A DNA stretch of 64,000 nt from Brasenia schreberi (Eukaryota > Streptophyta > Magnoliopsida > Nymphaeales > Cabombaceae), in contig JAYKKT010000064.1 in NCBI GenBank assembly GCA_036023115.1, forward strand, positions 8,130,501 through 8,194,500. The letters run 5' to 3'. The notes beneath the pieces were generated by a model. It was not told the DNA's origin. It searched no databases and worked only from the letters and a program-made list of their open reading frames with translations. Position 1 is the first letter of the stretch, and each line of letters begins with the position of its first letter. Positions 35,837-45,900 of the stretch are shown here, piece after piece. The position numbers and the translations under genes were made by a program.

Positions 35837-36483
35837 GATGAACGTAGGGGGTGGTTCGTATCAACTCGGATTCGTGTGTTAAAAAAACGTAAAGACACTA
35901 ACACAACCCAGGTTTTCACTCGTGTCATCCGAATCGACACGTAAAAAATACTTCTTTGTTACCAGGTTGCTGAAGAGTCGTCACCGTGGCCGCTCTCGAT
36001 GGAGGAGAGGCGCACCTATTTTTGGCGAAGAAACGTTGCCATGAAACCGTGTTGATTTTATAGGTTCTGAAAATTACAGTGTACAGCTTCAGGTTTTAAA
36101 CGTTACATGTCGCATTCATTTTACTTTATGTTTTAACGTTCACGTGCTTTTCATCGTGCTTAGAGAAACCCGAACATGACACGACTTTTCTTCGTGTTCC
36201 TCTCTGCTGACACGAATAAAACACGAAATCTATCAAAACCGGACACTAACAGTGATATTGTTGGTTTTGAAGGTTTGCAAAATTACAGTGTATAGCTTCA
36301 GGTTTTTAAAATTTACATGTTTTCATTTTACTTTATGCGTTCAGGTATTTCTCGTGTCGTGCTTAAAAAGCCCTAACAAGACACGACTTCTCTTCGTGTT
36401 CCTTTATGCTGACACAAGTACGACGCGGAATCTACTGATTTTCGAGTGGTTTCGTGTATGAAATTGCCCGCCCTAGATGAACG
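35837..36483. mobile_element. hAT-type non-autonomous element, exact 8-bp TSD
   Basis: The body is 35845-36475 (631 bp), flanked by identical 8-bp duplications gatgaacg (35837-35844 and 36476-36483). The ends are TAGGGGGTGG and, inverted, TAGGGCGGGC, a short imperfect TIR of hAT type. There is no transposase. The interior contains a tandem duplication (36063-36436). Confidence 0.85.
36063..36436. repeat. Tandem duplication inside the hAT-type element
   Basis: Two diverged units (about 36063-36236 and 36270-36436) share aaattacagtgta, agcttcaggttttaa, attttactttatg, gtgcttagagaaaccc-like and gacacgacttytcttcgtgt segments. Confidence 0.8.
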
Positions 36484-38204
36484 GGGCCACCTTAACAAAT
36501 TACCCCTAGATCCGCAAGCAGTGGTTTGGTGACTTGATCAACAAAATTTGGGACGTGCTTTGTTTGAGCAGACCCTACGGATCTGCCTCAGTTTGTCGTG
36601 TTCGGGTCTCACACGACCCATTTAGTTGTAGATCCAAAGGTAACCCGGCCCACTCGACCTATAACCCATCCCCTAAAACAGGCCGTTGTTGGCGGATCTA
36701 GTACGGGTCTGGACCCAATTCCAAAGCTCCAGTGGCCTATCTCTCTAAAGAGAGAATTAATGGATGGATAAGTTTCTCCTCCTTTACTTTCTTTTTAATT
36801 GACAAGCCATGTGATTCACTGGTACTTGATTCTTCAAATCATGCCGATCCAAATCCGTATCTTATTATAACCAGTCTACAGCTCGCTACATGGTTCTGTT
36901 CCACGTGGCAGCAGATTCTGATTCCTGTGGTCGTGTCAGCATCTTATCCTCATCTGTTGCCCCTGAATTTCTTCCTTTCTTTTGTCACCTGTGTCAGATT
37001 GGATCTTGAATCCAGATACTATTTATTTCGGGTCCGAAATCCAAACCTCGACCTTTATGAAAGCAATGCCAAGGAAGTCTTCTAAATACCCGTCTCGAAA
37101 TCAACGGGTTTTTAATATGCCACGTGTAGACTAACAATTCAGCACCGTCAGGTTTCTCTCCTGCTAAACACCCCATGTTTACAGCTGGAATTACGAGAAA
37201 GCCACTGTCCAGCTTCCTCTGGGAACCAGTGTTTCGGGTCTTCTTTGGCCATGGGTGATTCGATGACTGCGTTCCCAACGGGCTGTCGAGTTCAAAGTAA
37301 ACCGGATCTGGATCGATGTCATGGCCTTCAACCATGGGGCAGAACTACATATTGGGTTTTTGATAAACTAGAATTGGTGGTTTCAAATCACCGATTTCGG
37401 TTAGAATGAAATCTAGAACCGTGACCGAACCGACTTGGGACGGGTTTTGGGATAGATCCAGTTTGAATTTGAAACAATCAATAATTTTATTAAAAAGATT
37501 TAAAAGTTATAAGAAAATTCAAAAATAGATAGGAATCTATAGTATGAAATTGCCAGCTCTATTTCCGGTTTTATAAAAAATAAAACTGGAACTGAATAGA
37601 GTGATCCCTAGATTCATCGATTCTGAGTTCACTTAACCCGATTCGGTTTCGATTGGAACCACCAAACCGGTTAAAAACCGGCCATGTCTAGGCGGAAGCA
37701 TCTGGTGGCCTCCACTTCAGTACTACACGAAGATCCTAACCGGATTATGGGTGTAAATCCGTGTTTCGGGTTGTGTTTGTTTCGAGACATTTCATGTTCG
37801 TGACACAGACATGCCAACCCGAATTCTGCCATATTACTTTCAGTAACCATGAACAGGTAGGTAGGTATCTTTGCGGGACAGTTATTTGGACCTGGTGTTA
37901 GATTTCGTGCTTGGGGTTGCACGGCGTGGTGCTATCTTGTATTAATGTAAATAACTGATAACCGGAACACTCCCTATTATTTTGCCCTATTTTTTATTGG
38001 AAAAAATTATTATTTTTGAGTCGTGTCCTTGTCAGGTTCTCGTGTCGGTTCAGATGGATGGACCCATTCATGTATCCCGTCAAGACGGTCTTATTTGCAA
38101 TTATTTTCTTCCGTTTACTTACACTCATTTATTTTGTCCGTGACGAGCATAATTAGGTTTGCTTCAACTTTATCATACAAGATTATCCCTAAGATCGGTG
38201 TGTG

Positions 38205-38207
<3 letters not shown>
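36484..38207. other. Intergenic, possible degraded repeats
   Basis: Open frames 36732-37085 (+) and 36994-37335 (-) overlap and have no recognisable domains. The stretch 37365-37690 has candidate inverted ends (tagaattggtggttt against a tagacatggccggttt-like right end) but no TSD. It resembles the AACCGG-rich repeats common in plant genomes. Confidence 0.45.

Positions 38208-38260
<53 letters not shown>
38208..38260. repeat. (GA)n microsatellite
   Basis: A GA run of about 53 bp; a second short GA run lies at about 38322-38338. Confidence 0.95.
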
Positions 38261-38264
<4 letters not shown>

Positions 38265-39093
38265 ATTAAAGCGAGCCGATCGTCCGCCTCTGAGCGCTCT
38301 GTTTGGGCATGTCCACCAAGTCAGAGAGAGAGAGAGAGGCCTCACTCCCTCTTTTTTCCGTATTTCTCCTCGGCTCCCTGTAAATACGGTGCCCGAGACC
38401 CTCTTAGATCCGGATTTGCAGGCACCATAGGCGCCGCCTCCGGTTGCCGAAATCACCAGATACCCTTTCCATACCATCCGTCGCTTGGTGCAGGTGTTCC
38501 TCATCTTTCCTGAAAAGAGACGGTGAACCATTCCGCCTTTGTAACTCTTTTGTTGGATCGCATCATTTGGATGGAGATTTGGAGGAATAAGCTTCCTCTT
38601 CATTTCTTCGTTCTCTACCCCCCTTCGTTTCCGGCTGTTCACTGCTCGGTTTAGGGATTTGAACAGAATATTTGAAAGTGGATTGAATTGAAGAAGAACG
38701 GGAGAGGTTCGGCGAGATTTGGATATTTTGGTTGTTAAGTGTTATTTAGGGTTTAGTGATGGGCGGATTTTCCCCTCTAATGTCGTCGGAATTTTGGATT
38801 TCCGAAGGTTCCTCACTTCTCAGCCAGGGTTCTTCTCCTCTTTCTCTTTCCTTTTGTGTATTTTTTTGTACAGTAGAAGATTAGGGTTTTGTAAATACTC
38901 CGGAAGAGGCAAAACCGAAATACAGGAAGGTGTTTGAGGGGTGAAACTAGGGTAATTGGGAGGATCTTAGTTCAGTGATTTGCGGCGAGGAAGGAGAAGG
39001 GAGCGCCTTAAGATCAAAGAGAGCGAGAGGTTGTGTTTGTGTGTCCTCCTGCTTCTTCTTAGTCGGTTTGTTGGCTAGTTGAAAGTGGCGAAG
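38261..39093 (+). other. Probable promoter and 5' leader of the carrier gene
   Basis: A GC-richer stretch upstream of the carrier start codon with CT-rich blocks (38345-38400, 38820-38870). Overlapping open frames (38023-38430 +, 38642-38115 -) resemble no known protein. The leader character is inferred from position only. Confidence 0.4.
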
Positions 39094-40101
39094 ATGAGCT
39101 TCACAGCAGCCGAGGAGGATTCGAGCACGGAGATTCATCTACCAGCCGACGTAGACTGGCAGATGCTCGACAAATCCAAGTTCTTCCTCCTCGGCGCAGC
39201 CCTCTTCTCCGGCGTCTCCGGCGTGCTCTACCCTGCTGTCGTTCTCAAGACCCGCCAGCAATGCTCGGCCTCCACCTCGCACCCTTCGTGTCTCCGCCTT
39301 TCTATGCAAATCCTCCGCCACGAGGGTGTTGCCGGTCTCTACAGAGGCTTCGGCACGTCGCTGATGGGCACAATTCCAGCTCGCGCCCTCTACATGACCG
39401 CGCTGGAAATCACCAAGAGCAGCGTCGGTACCGCCACCATCGGCCTTGGTTTCCCAGAGCCTGCTGCAGCTGCCGTGGCCAACGCCGCTGCCGGAGTGAG
39501 CGCTGCCGTTGCGGCACAGGTTGTCTGGACGCCTGTGGACGTTGTAAGCCAGCGCCTTATGGTTCAAGGCAGCGAAGGAATGCAGATGAAATACCGAGGA
39601 GGCATCGACGCATTTCGATCCATCATCTGTAATTGTGGAGTAAGAGGCCTCTATAGAGGATTCGGCATGTCGATTCTCACATATGCACCTTCCAATGCAG
39701 TATGGTGGGCTTCATACTCTGTGACGCAAAGAGGGATTTGGGGAGGGCTGAATTTCTTGTACAGTAAAAAAGAGAAGGGTGGCGGCGGGTGGCGGCCGGG
39801 TGGAACCGCCGTGGTGGCAGTTCAGGGGCTGAGTGCAGCAGTGGCGGGAGGGGTTGCCGCACTCGTAACCACGCCCCTTGACACCATTAAGACAAGGCTG
39901 CAAGTATTGGATGGGGAGGAGAATAGGAAGGTAACAGTTGGGCAAACCATCAGGAATCTGGTCAAGGAAGGTGGGTGGACGGCTTGTTACAGAGGTTTGG
40001 GGCCGAGATGGGCTTCCATGTCGGTTTCTGCCACTACCATGATCACCACCTATGAATTTATTAAGCGTTTGTCTGCGAAGAGTCGGGAGGTATCGACGTG
40101 A
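39094..40101 (+). CDS. Mitochondrial carrier family protein, SLC25A44-like, intronless
   Basis: 335 aa; the first ATG in the frame (MSFTAAEEDS) is chosen, and no in-frame ATG lies close upstream. Three tandem carrier repeats are visible. Repeat 1 has a PAVVLKTR signature (residues 47-54), repeat 2 PVDVVSQRLM (147-156) and repeat 3 PLDTIKTRLQV (261-271). Each is followed by a G-containing matrix-helix motif: GLYRGFGTSL, GLYRGFGMSI, ACYRGLGPRW. Carriers of this kind have six membrane helices in the inner mitochondrial membrane. The N-terminal EIHLPADVDWQMLDKSKFF block and the PAVVLK variant are typical of plant homologues of SLC25A44. The animal member carries branched-chain amino acids; the plant substrate is not something the sequence shows. 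A second stop (TAG) follows right after the TGA. Confidence 0.94.
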   Translation: MSFTAAEEDSSTEIHLPADVDWQMLDKSKFFLLGAALFSGVSGVLYPAVVLKTRQQCSASTSHPSCLRLSMQILRHEGVAGLYRGFGTSLMGTIPARALYMTALEITKSSVGTATIGLGFPEPAAAAVANAAAGVSAAVAAQVVWTPVDVVSQRLMVQGSEGMQMKYRGGIDAFRSIICNCGVRGLYRGFGMSILTYAPSNAVWWASYSVTQRGIWGGLNFLYSKKEKGGGGWRPGGTAVVAVQGLSAAVAGGVAALVTTPLDTIKTRLQVLDGEENRKVTVGQTIRNLVKEGGWTACYRGLGPRWASMSVSATTMITTYEFIKRLSAKSREVST

Positions 40102-40934
40102 TAGGAGGTCGAGAGGAGGGGAAGTTGAAAGATTTGTATGTAAGTTCTTCTTTCTGGTTCTCGTTTTGTTTAGTTTGCGTTCCTTTATTTGGGCTTCTCC
40201 TCCCAATGTCACAATGTAATTACCACGAGCTCGTTTCTCTTACCATTTCTACTGCTTTTGTCTGATCCAACTTCTATGGTATCTTTGAACTAACACGCAC
40301 CAGAGTAGGAGCACAATTGGCACATGTATGGTCCTATGCAAACGCGTGCTTCTAGAAATCTTCGGGGACCTAATTCACCGTTTGTGTTTTTGCTCACTTT
40401 CAACTCTTCCGGTAGTTGGATGAAGATACTCTAATCGCTTTTGTTGCGTCTCTCTTGTTTCTATGAACTCACAGGACACCACTGACCGCATTTGTGTTTC
40501 CTTTTCTCTATGTTTGGAAGATCATCTTCATTGGGTATTCCATTCTTTTATGTCATTGCTGGTTTAATGACTCATGTTCCGCCAATCCCCTTTAGCCATT
40601 CTCCCTCCCTAAACTTGCAAGATCATCTTCCATGGTCCTCTCTCTCGCAATTTAAAATTGATTATTACGGGGGCGCTGAGGATGAATCGAAATGGTGTAT
40701 TGTCACTTCATCACTCTCATTTCAGAGCCTTCTACTTGGTGCCTTGAGGCCTCCACAAAACAGCCCAGAGAGTCTCTAAATGACATCAACTCTAATGGCT
40801 ATTTTATCCTTTGATTTCTTGCTTTCAATAAAGAGACGATTCCACGCCATGGTTGGTTTTTTGGAGAAATGAGGGACATTTGATCATTTGGTAAGCAAAG
40901 GCGTTTTTTAGGTGGAAATTAGATATATATGTGT

Positions 40935-40937
<3 letters not shown>
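40102..40937. other. 3' flank of the carrier gene, intergenic
   Basis: The first roughly 150-200 bp, T-rich with atgtaatt-type signals near 40213, are a likely 3' UTR. The open frame 40492-40779 has no recognisable domain. Confidence 0.5.

Positions 40938-41019
<82 letters not shown>
40938..41019. repeat. (AT)n(AG)n microsatellite
   Basis: An AT run of about 66 bp followed by a short AG run that abuts a tRNA-like sequence. Confidence 0.95.
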
Positions 41020-41090
41020 ACCCAGGTGTCTGGGCTTTTAACTCGTGTGAAGGCTGACTATGAGTTCGACCCTCATACTGGATTTTCCTT
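41020..41090 (+). mobile_element. tRNA-Lys(UUU)-like SINE head
   Basis: The sequence contains tgggcttttaactcgtg, which resembles the anticodon arm of tRNA-Lys with loop CTTTTAA, and then atgagttcgaccctcat, a perfect T-arm with the B-box core GTTCGACCC. The D-arm and acceptor stem are not intact because an AG microsatellite replaces the 5' part, so it is a tRNA-derived SINE or pseudo-tRNA rather than a working tRNA gene. Confidence 0.55.
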
Positions 41091-41139
41091 TGGATAAGGA
41101 TGTGGATATATCATGTGATTAGAGAGGTTCGATTTTCTT

Positions 41140-41215
41140 TTGTTTAGTGGAAGGCGGACATGCATACACCCTAGGGATGAACTCGCCACCTACGAGCGGA
41201 TGCAGTTTCACGCTT
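41140..41215 (-). mobile_element. tRNA-derived SINE fragment, minus strand
   Basis: On the minus strand GTAGGTGGCGAGTTCATCCC, then GGGTGTATGCATG, matches the B-box half of the element at 41853-41940. The A-box half is degraded. Confidence 0.5.
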
Positions 41216-41222
41216 GGTACGC

Positions 41223-41253
<31 letters not shown>
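41223..41253. repeat. T10 followed by an uninterrupted run of 21 G
   Basis: Ten T (41223-41232) then 21 consecutive G (41233-41253). Such a homopolymer is rare in plant DNA and could form G-quadruplexes; the exact length may be a sequencing artefact. Confidence 0.85.
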
Positions 41254-41852
41254 TACCCTACAGATGAAGGAATGGGGCCTTGCCTTGAAGATTCTGTGTT
41301 TTGTAGTGTGATGCACAGTTAACTGTGGGGCGCTCCGATGCAGTTTTGTCTTTCTGACTCGTGTTTTGGTAGCCTTTTTTTTTGAGGACGTCGATAAGTC
41401 CTCTTTGGATACTCGGTTTCTCAGAAAGGGATGTCCTCTTGTCCTCTGCTTGGGACATCCGTGAAGGGTTGTGTCTTTTTCCTCGCCGTTAGTACCCCGT
41501 TCTGACGGCTGCATTGATGATGAAACGCATGAAATTGGGTCACTTCGCCCATGCCCTAATTGAAAAAGGACGGCTTGTATCATGTGTGACCTAATGTGCA
41601 TCCTATCCGTTCAACTTGGTTCATCTGGACGGGTAGGATTTGATGATCCTTTCTGGCTGTCACCTCTCCGTCGAATGGATAACATCACAAATTTATAATT
41701 TATTATGGAGCCATCAAAAGGAAAAGGTAATGGGACCAAAGGGAGAGCATGATTCCTTCCCTCTCCCTTTATTTAATTTTTGTTTTCTTTACTGCCCTCT
41801 GATCGTTCTCATTATGTTTGATGGTACCGTGCATTTTACCTACCATTCAACC

Positions 41853-41940
41853 TGATGCATGCACACGCCCCGGGAATCGAACTCACCACCTGCACGGTGG
41901 GAGTCAGAGAGCCCTGCCAGGTGAGCTAAGCTCTGCGTGC
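41853..41940 (-). mobile_element. tRNA-derived SINE, minus strand, with A and B boxes
   Basis: On the minus strand the sequence reads TTAGCTCACCTGG (A box), 33 bases, then AGTTCGATTCCCGG (B box), the spacing of a type-I tRNA promoter. The flanking stems do not fold as a full tRNA, so a SINE head is more likely than a tRNA gene. Pol III transcription is inferred. Confidence 0.65.
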
Positions 41941-42927
41941 TGATTTTATGTCCAAGTTAATCTAACACTTTAAAAGACGATGAAACAAACTCAGGATCGT
42001 TTTGAACGTCGAAAGAAGCATCAATGCGAAGTTTTCAGTGAATGAGTGTAAAGGGTGAAAGTGAAAGTGAAAACTTAAGAGGAAGCAAAGGAACGCCCTC
42101 ACAAGTGGTAGAAGGAAGCCGTAAAGCATTAAATTATATCTAAGTTTGTAGAAGACTGAAACAAACTCAAGATCGTTTTGAAAATTCGAAGCAGCATCGA
42201 GGTGGAATATTTACTTCATTGTATCATGTTGCACAGGATATGGTATGATATTTGCGTTTTGGTGCCATGTGCATTACAATGCCCTATATAAGTTCTCTTA
42301 GAAGATTCGATACGCTTTGTGATGCAAGAAGCTTGGCAATAGCCAGATACTACGAATTCATGAATGGGTAGGAGGTTCAAAGAAACTTAACAGATGGCTC
42401 TGCTTAAAAGGTGATGATTTACTTCATACCAATCTTATACCATGTAAACAAATTCAGAATCGGCGCACTGCAAGATCGGACCTGACAGTTTACTTTGGAA
42501 GAGACTAGCAATAATCCTATCCGATTATTAATCAATACCTGTTTAGAATACCCAATACGAGTAACCGTACCTGCAATTGGATCTGGAATCAAGTAAATTT
42601 GATCTCTTTCAATTACTTGAAACCTTAGACAGTAGCAATAATCCAACTTTCAAGCTACAATGTTGAAAACCAGATTCACTTACCTTTATCATCATGACAA
42701 ATACTGCCTAAAAATACTCGAGCCACTTGAGTCAAAGGAGAACGTAACATCTATATTGAGCTCAGGGAATGAAAATTTGTCTAACAAAGAAGCCAAATTG
42801 CACTACAAACCATCCTACACAATTCTCCCTAAAGATGCACCACAAAGCCATTCTACATTAACAAAAGAAAAGGTTTAAAAACTACAAACTGTTGACTTTT
42901 GATTAATTTGATCGCAGCTTCTCTTTC
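41941..42927. other. 3' flank of the Alfin-like gene with a diverged duplication
   Basis: Segments near 41966-42025 and 42150-42200 share gaaacaaactcargatcgttttgaa and aagcagcatc-like sequence, a diverged local duplication. The part next to 42928 is the likely 3' UTR of the minus-strand gene. Confidence 0.45.
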
Positions 42928-45900
42928 TCATTGACGCCCTCCCTTGTTGCTACAAGAAGGGCACTTGTACTGCTTTATGTGTTCGGCCCTTGCAGGAGTG
43001 ATCTTCACACACTTACCATGGAACCACTTCTCACACATGTCACAGCAGATCCAGAATTCATCCGTGGCATAATTCTGACCGCATGCACCACAAAGTGCTT
43101 CCCCATGCTCCTCTTCATCCTCGTCCTCTGGACCTCCATCCTCTTCCTTGAGCTGCCCTCTTGAATATTTAGACTGAGACTCAGCAGTACGCTGCTGCAA
43201 AAGAGGGAACATGAACAGAGTCGATAGATAAACTCATCCTACAGGTAAGTGCAGTAAGTCAATTCTCACAATTTTTGTGTTTGTTTTGGATTTGTTACTG
43301 CTGTAGTTTGTGGTAGATGATTTTTCTTTCACCGGCTTCTTTGGGATTCCAGTCACAACCTCAAAAATGGTTGGAAGATCGTTTATCATATTGAAGAGCT
43401 TTTTCCTGCATCAATGGAGTCAAAAACTTAACCATCTAATGAAACAGAGAAGAACTAAAAGTTCCAACAAGATTGAATCAGAAGCATGTCTTTATCAAGG
43501 GAAGATCCATGATATATCTGAAGAACATTATAACAGGATGTACCAAACAGTCAAACTTGTCCTTTAGCTAATGCCAAATGAATGCCAAAACATAAAAAGG
43601 TTCACGTTTCAAATGTTAGTACGCGCTTTCCAGAAAGGATGCACAAGACAAACTTTGGATCTTAGACAATTCACAGAGAGGATAGCTTATCAAAACATAA
43701 GATGCCAAACTAAACAACCTTTGTGTCAGGGAACTGCAATAAATCACAAGGACAATTCTGCAAATATGGACAATTCTGTCTTTCTTTCCTCATGTTAGAT
43801 GATGAATTCATCACATCTATGCAATGAATCACAAGGACAATTCTGCAAATATCGAAATATATTGATGGATTTCTATAAATAGATACTATACAGCACGAAC
43901 AATTATGAAACAAGGACATACTCGTGCCGTATATTAACTGGTACTCCTCTATGCTTTCTTTTCTATTTGAACACTCTTACAGTGCTATTCTAGACAAGAT
44001 AAATAAAGAAAGCTGCAACATCACATAGCTCTCAAACAGTAGTAACTAAGAACGTGTGTTTATGTCATCTGCTATAAATGACTAATCTTATTCCTTTACT
44101 ACACATCACACTGAAATCTAGATGATCAATTTTTTCAGCTTCTGAAGCAGTAGACTGATGCTGAATTAACGATAGCAAAGCAAGTCGTAGATACCACATT
44201 AGTCTCTGACCAACCTAAAGTCTAACCCAGTGTCGTTCGATGCATATCGTATCGTGTATCATTTTGGTCTACGATATGATATTATAGGTATTGTATCGCC
44301 CCGTATCGCTTTTTAATACTAAAAAATAAAAAGAAAAAAAGAAAAATCACTTAAATTGAAAACAATTCATATAATGTATAAATTGAGTACATATTCATCC
44401 ATCATCATTCAATTTTCAATGTCTAAAGCATTTAATTTTCAATGTATATTAACTTTCATAATTGAAAAAAGAATTACAATTACATATTGTAAATCAGGAT
44501 CAACTAAATAATCTTCATCTTCTCATCCTTGTTCAAGATCATCACCACCTTCAGCTTAAAAATCAAAATCATAATCACCTTGATGTTATTGCGCTCCTTC
44601 CAAATTAATCCATTGAATGTCTTCTTCAGTTGGGAGTGTATTTGCTTTACTAAAACAACAACAACAACTAAGCCTTTTCCCATACTAGACGGGGTCAACT
44701 ACATGGATTTTTTGTTTCCTCAAAGCCCTATCATGTGCCATGTTTGCAGTTAACTCACAATAAGATAGATCATTCTTTATTGTTTCTTTTCAACACTTTT
44801 GTGGTCGCCCTCTACCTCTTTTAATACTTTCAATGTTTTGTGCTGGATTGTGGCAACGGAGGCACCATTATTGCATTTAAGCCTGTGCAAGTCCGACGGA
44901 TTCCATTGGGTTTGCTTCGTAGTGTCGCCATGTTGCTACAACGATTAATAGTCTGTTATGATACATTTAAGCCCAATCAGGTTGGGTCTGGGTTTTGGAA
45001 AAGAAAGGACCGGATAAAGAAGCGGGTTGGTTCAAACATTAGGTTGGGTTCAATTAGCATGGTAAGCTAACCTCATCGCATGAGAAAAGAAAAACATGTG
45101 ATTTGCTAATTGGATCAATGTTTGTCATATAGAATTCAAAATGGTTGGGCCCAAATCTATGTTGGGATAGAAATTGGATCCTACCCAATTAGATTTTTCA
45201 TACCTTTTTATAGCTTCTTCTTTTGATCTTCTTTCTATATGTCCAAACCTCCTTAAACGATATTCTCTCATTTTATCCTCTATTGGTGTCACACATAATT
45301 TATTTCTAATAACCTCATTATATATACAGTCTTTTCTTGTATGACCACTCATCCATCTCAACATCTTCATTTTTGTCACAGACATCTTTTGTACATGTTG
45401 ATGATAAACTATCCATCACTCAGAACCAACATGGCAGGTCTAATTTATGCTCTATAATATTTACCTTTTAACTTTAGTGGTATCTCCTTATCCCAAAGAA
45501 TACCTGATGCTCCTCTCCATTTTAACCAACCAGCATTAATTCTATGCGTAACATCTCCATCAATTTTTCATCACTCTCAAAAATTGACCCTAGGTATTTA
45601 AAACTTTCCTTTTGAGGGATGCAATGTGTGCCAATTTTAATTTTTATGTCCTCTGAAGTAACCAAATGATCAAACTTACATTCCATATATTTTGTCTTTG
45701 TTCTATTAAGTCGAAAGCCTTTATTTTCTAATGTTTCTCTCCATAGTTCTAATTTTCTATTAACTTTTTCCTTAGACTCCTCCACTAACACAATGTCATC
45801 CACAAATAACATACACCGAGGTACTTCATCTTGAATATGTTTTGTTAACTCATCCATCACCATTATAAATAAGTATGGACTTAAAGTTGATCCTTAATGT

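Noticed and set aside
37365..37690. Possible hAT-type element (inverted tagaattgg / tagacatgg ends)
   Set aside because: The ends match only loosely and the 8 bp outside them (tgataaac against ggcggaag) do not match, so an insertion cannot be claimed.
38023..38642. Arg-Glu repeat ORF (+) and Leu-Ser repeat ORF (-)
   Set aside because: Both are driven by the (GA)n run at 38208-38260 and lack support on either side.
39139..40212. Several antisense and frame-shifted ORFs over the carrier gene
   Set aside because: Shadows of a GC-rich real gene with three clear carrier signatures in one frame.
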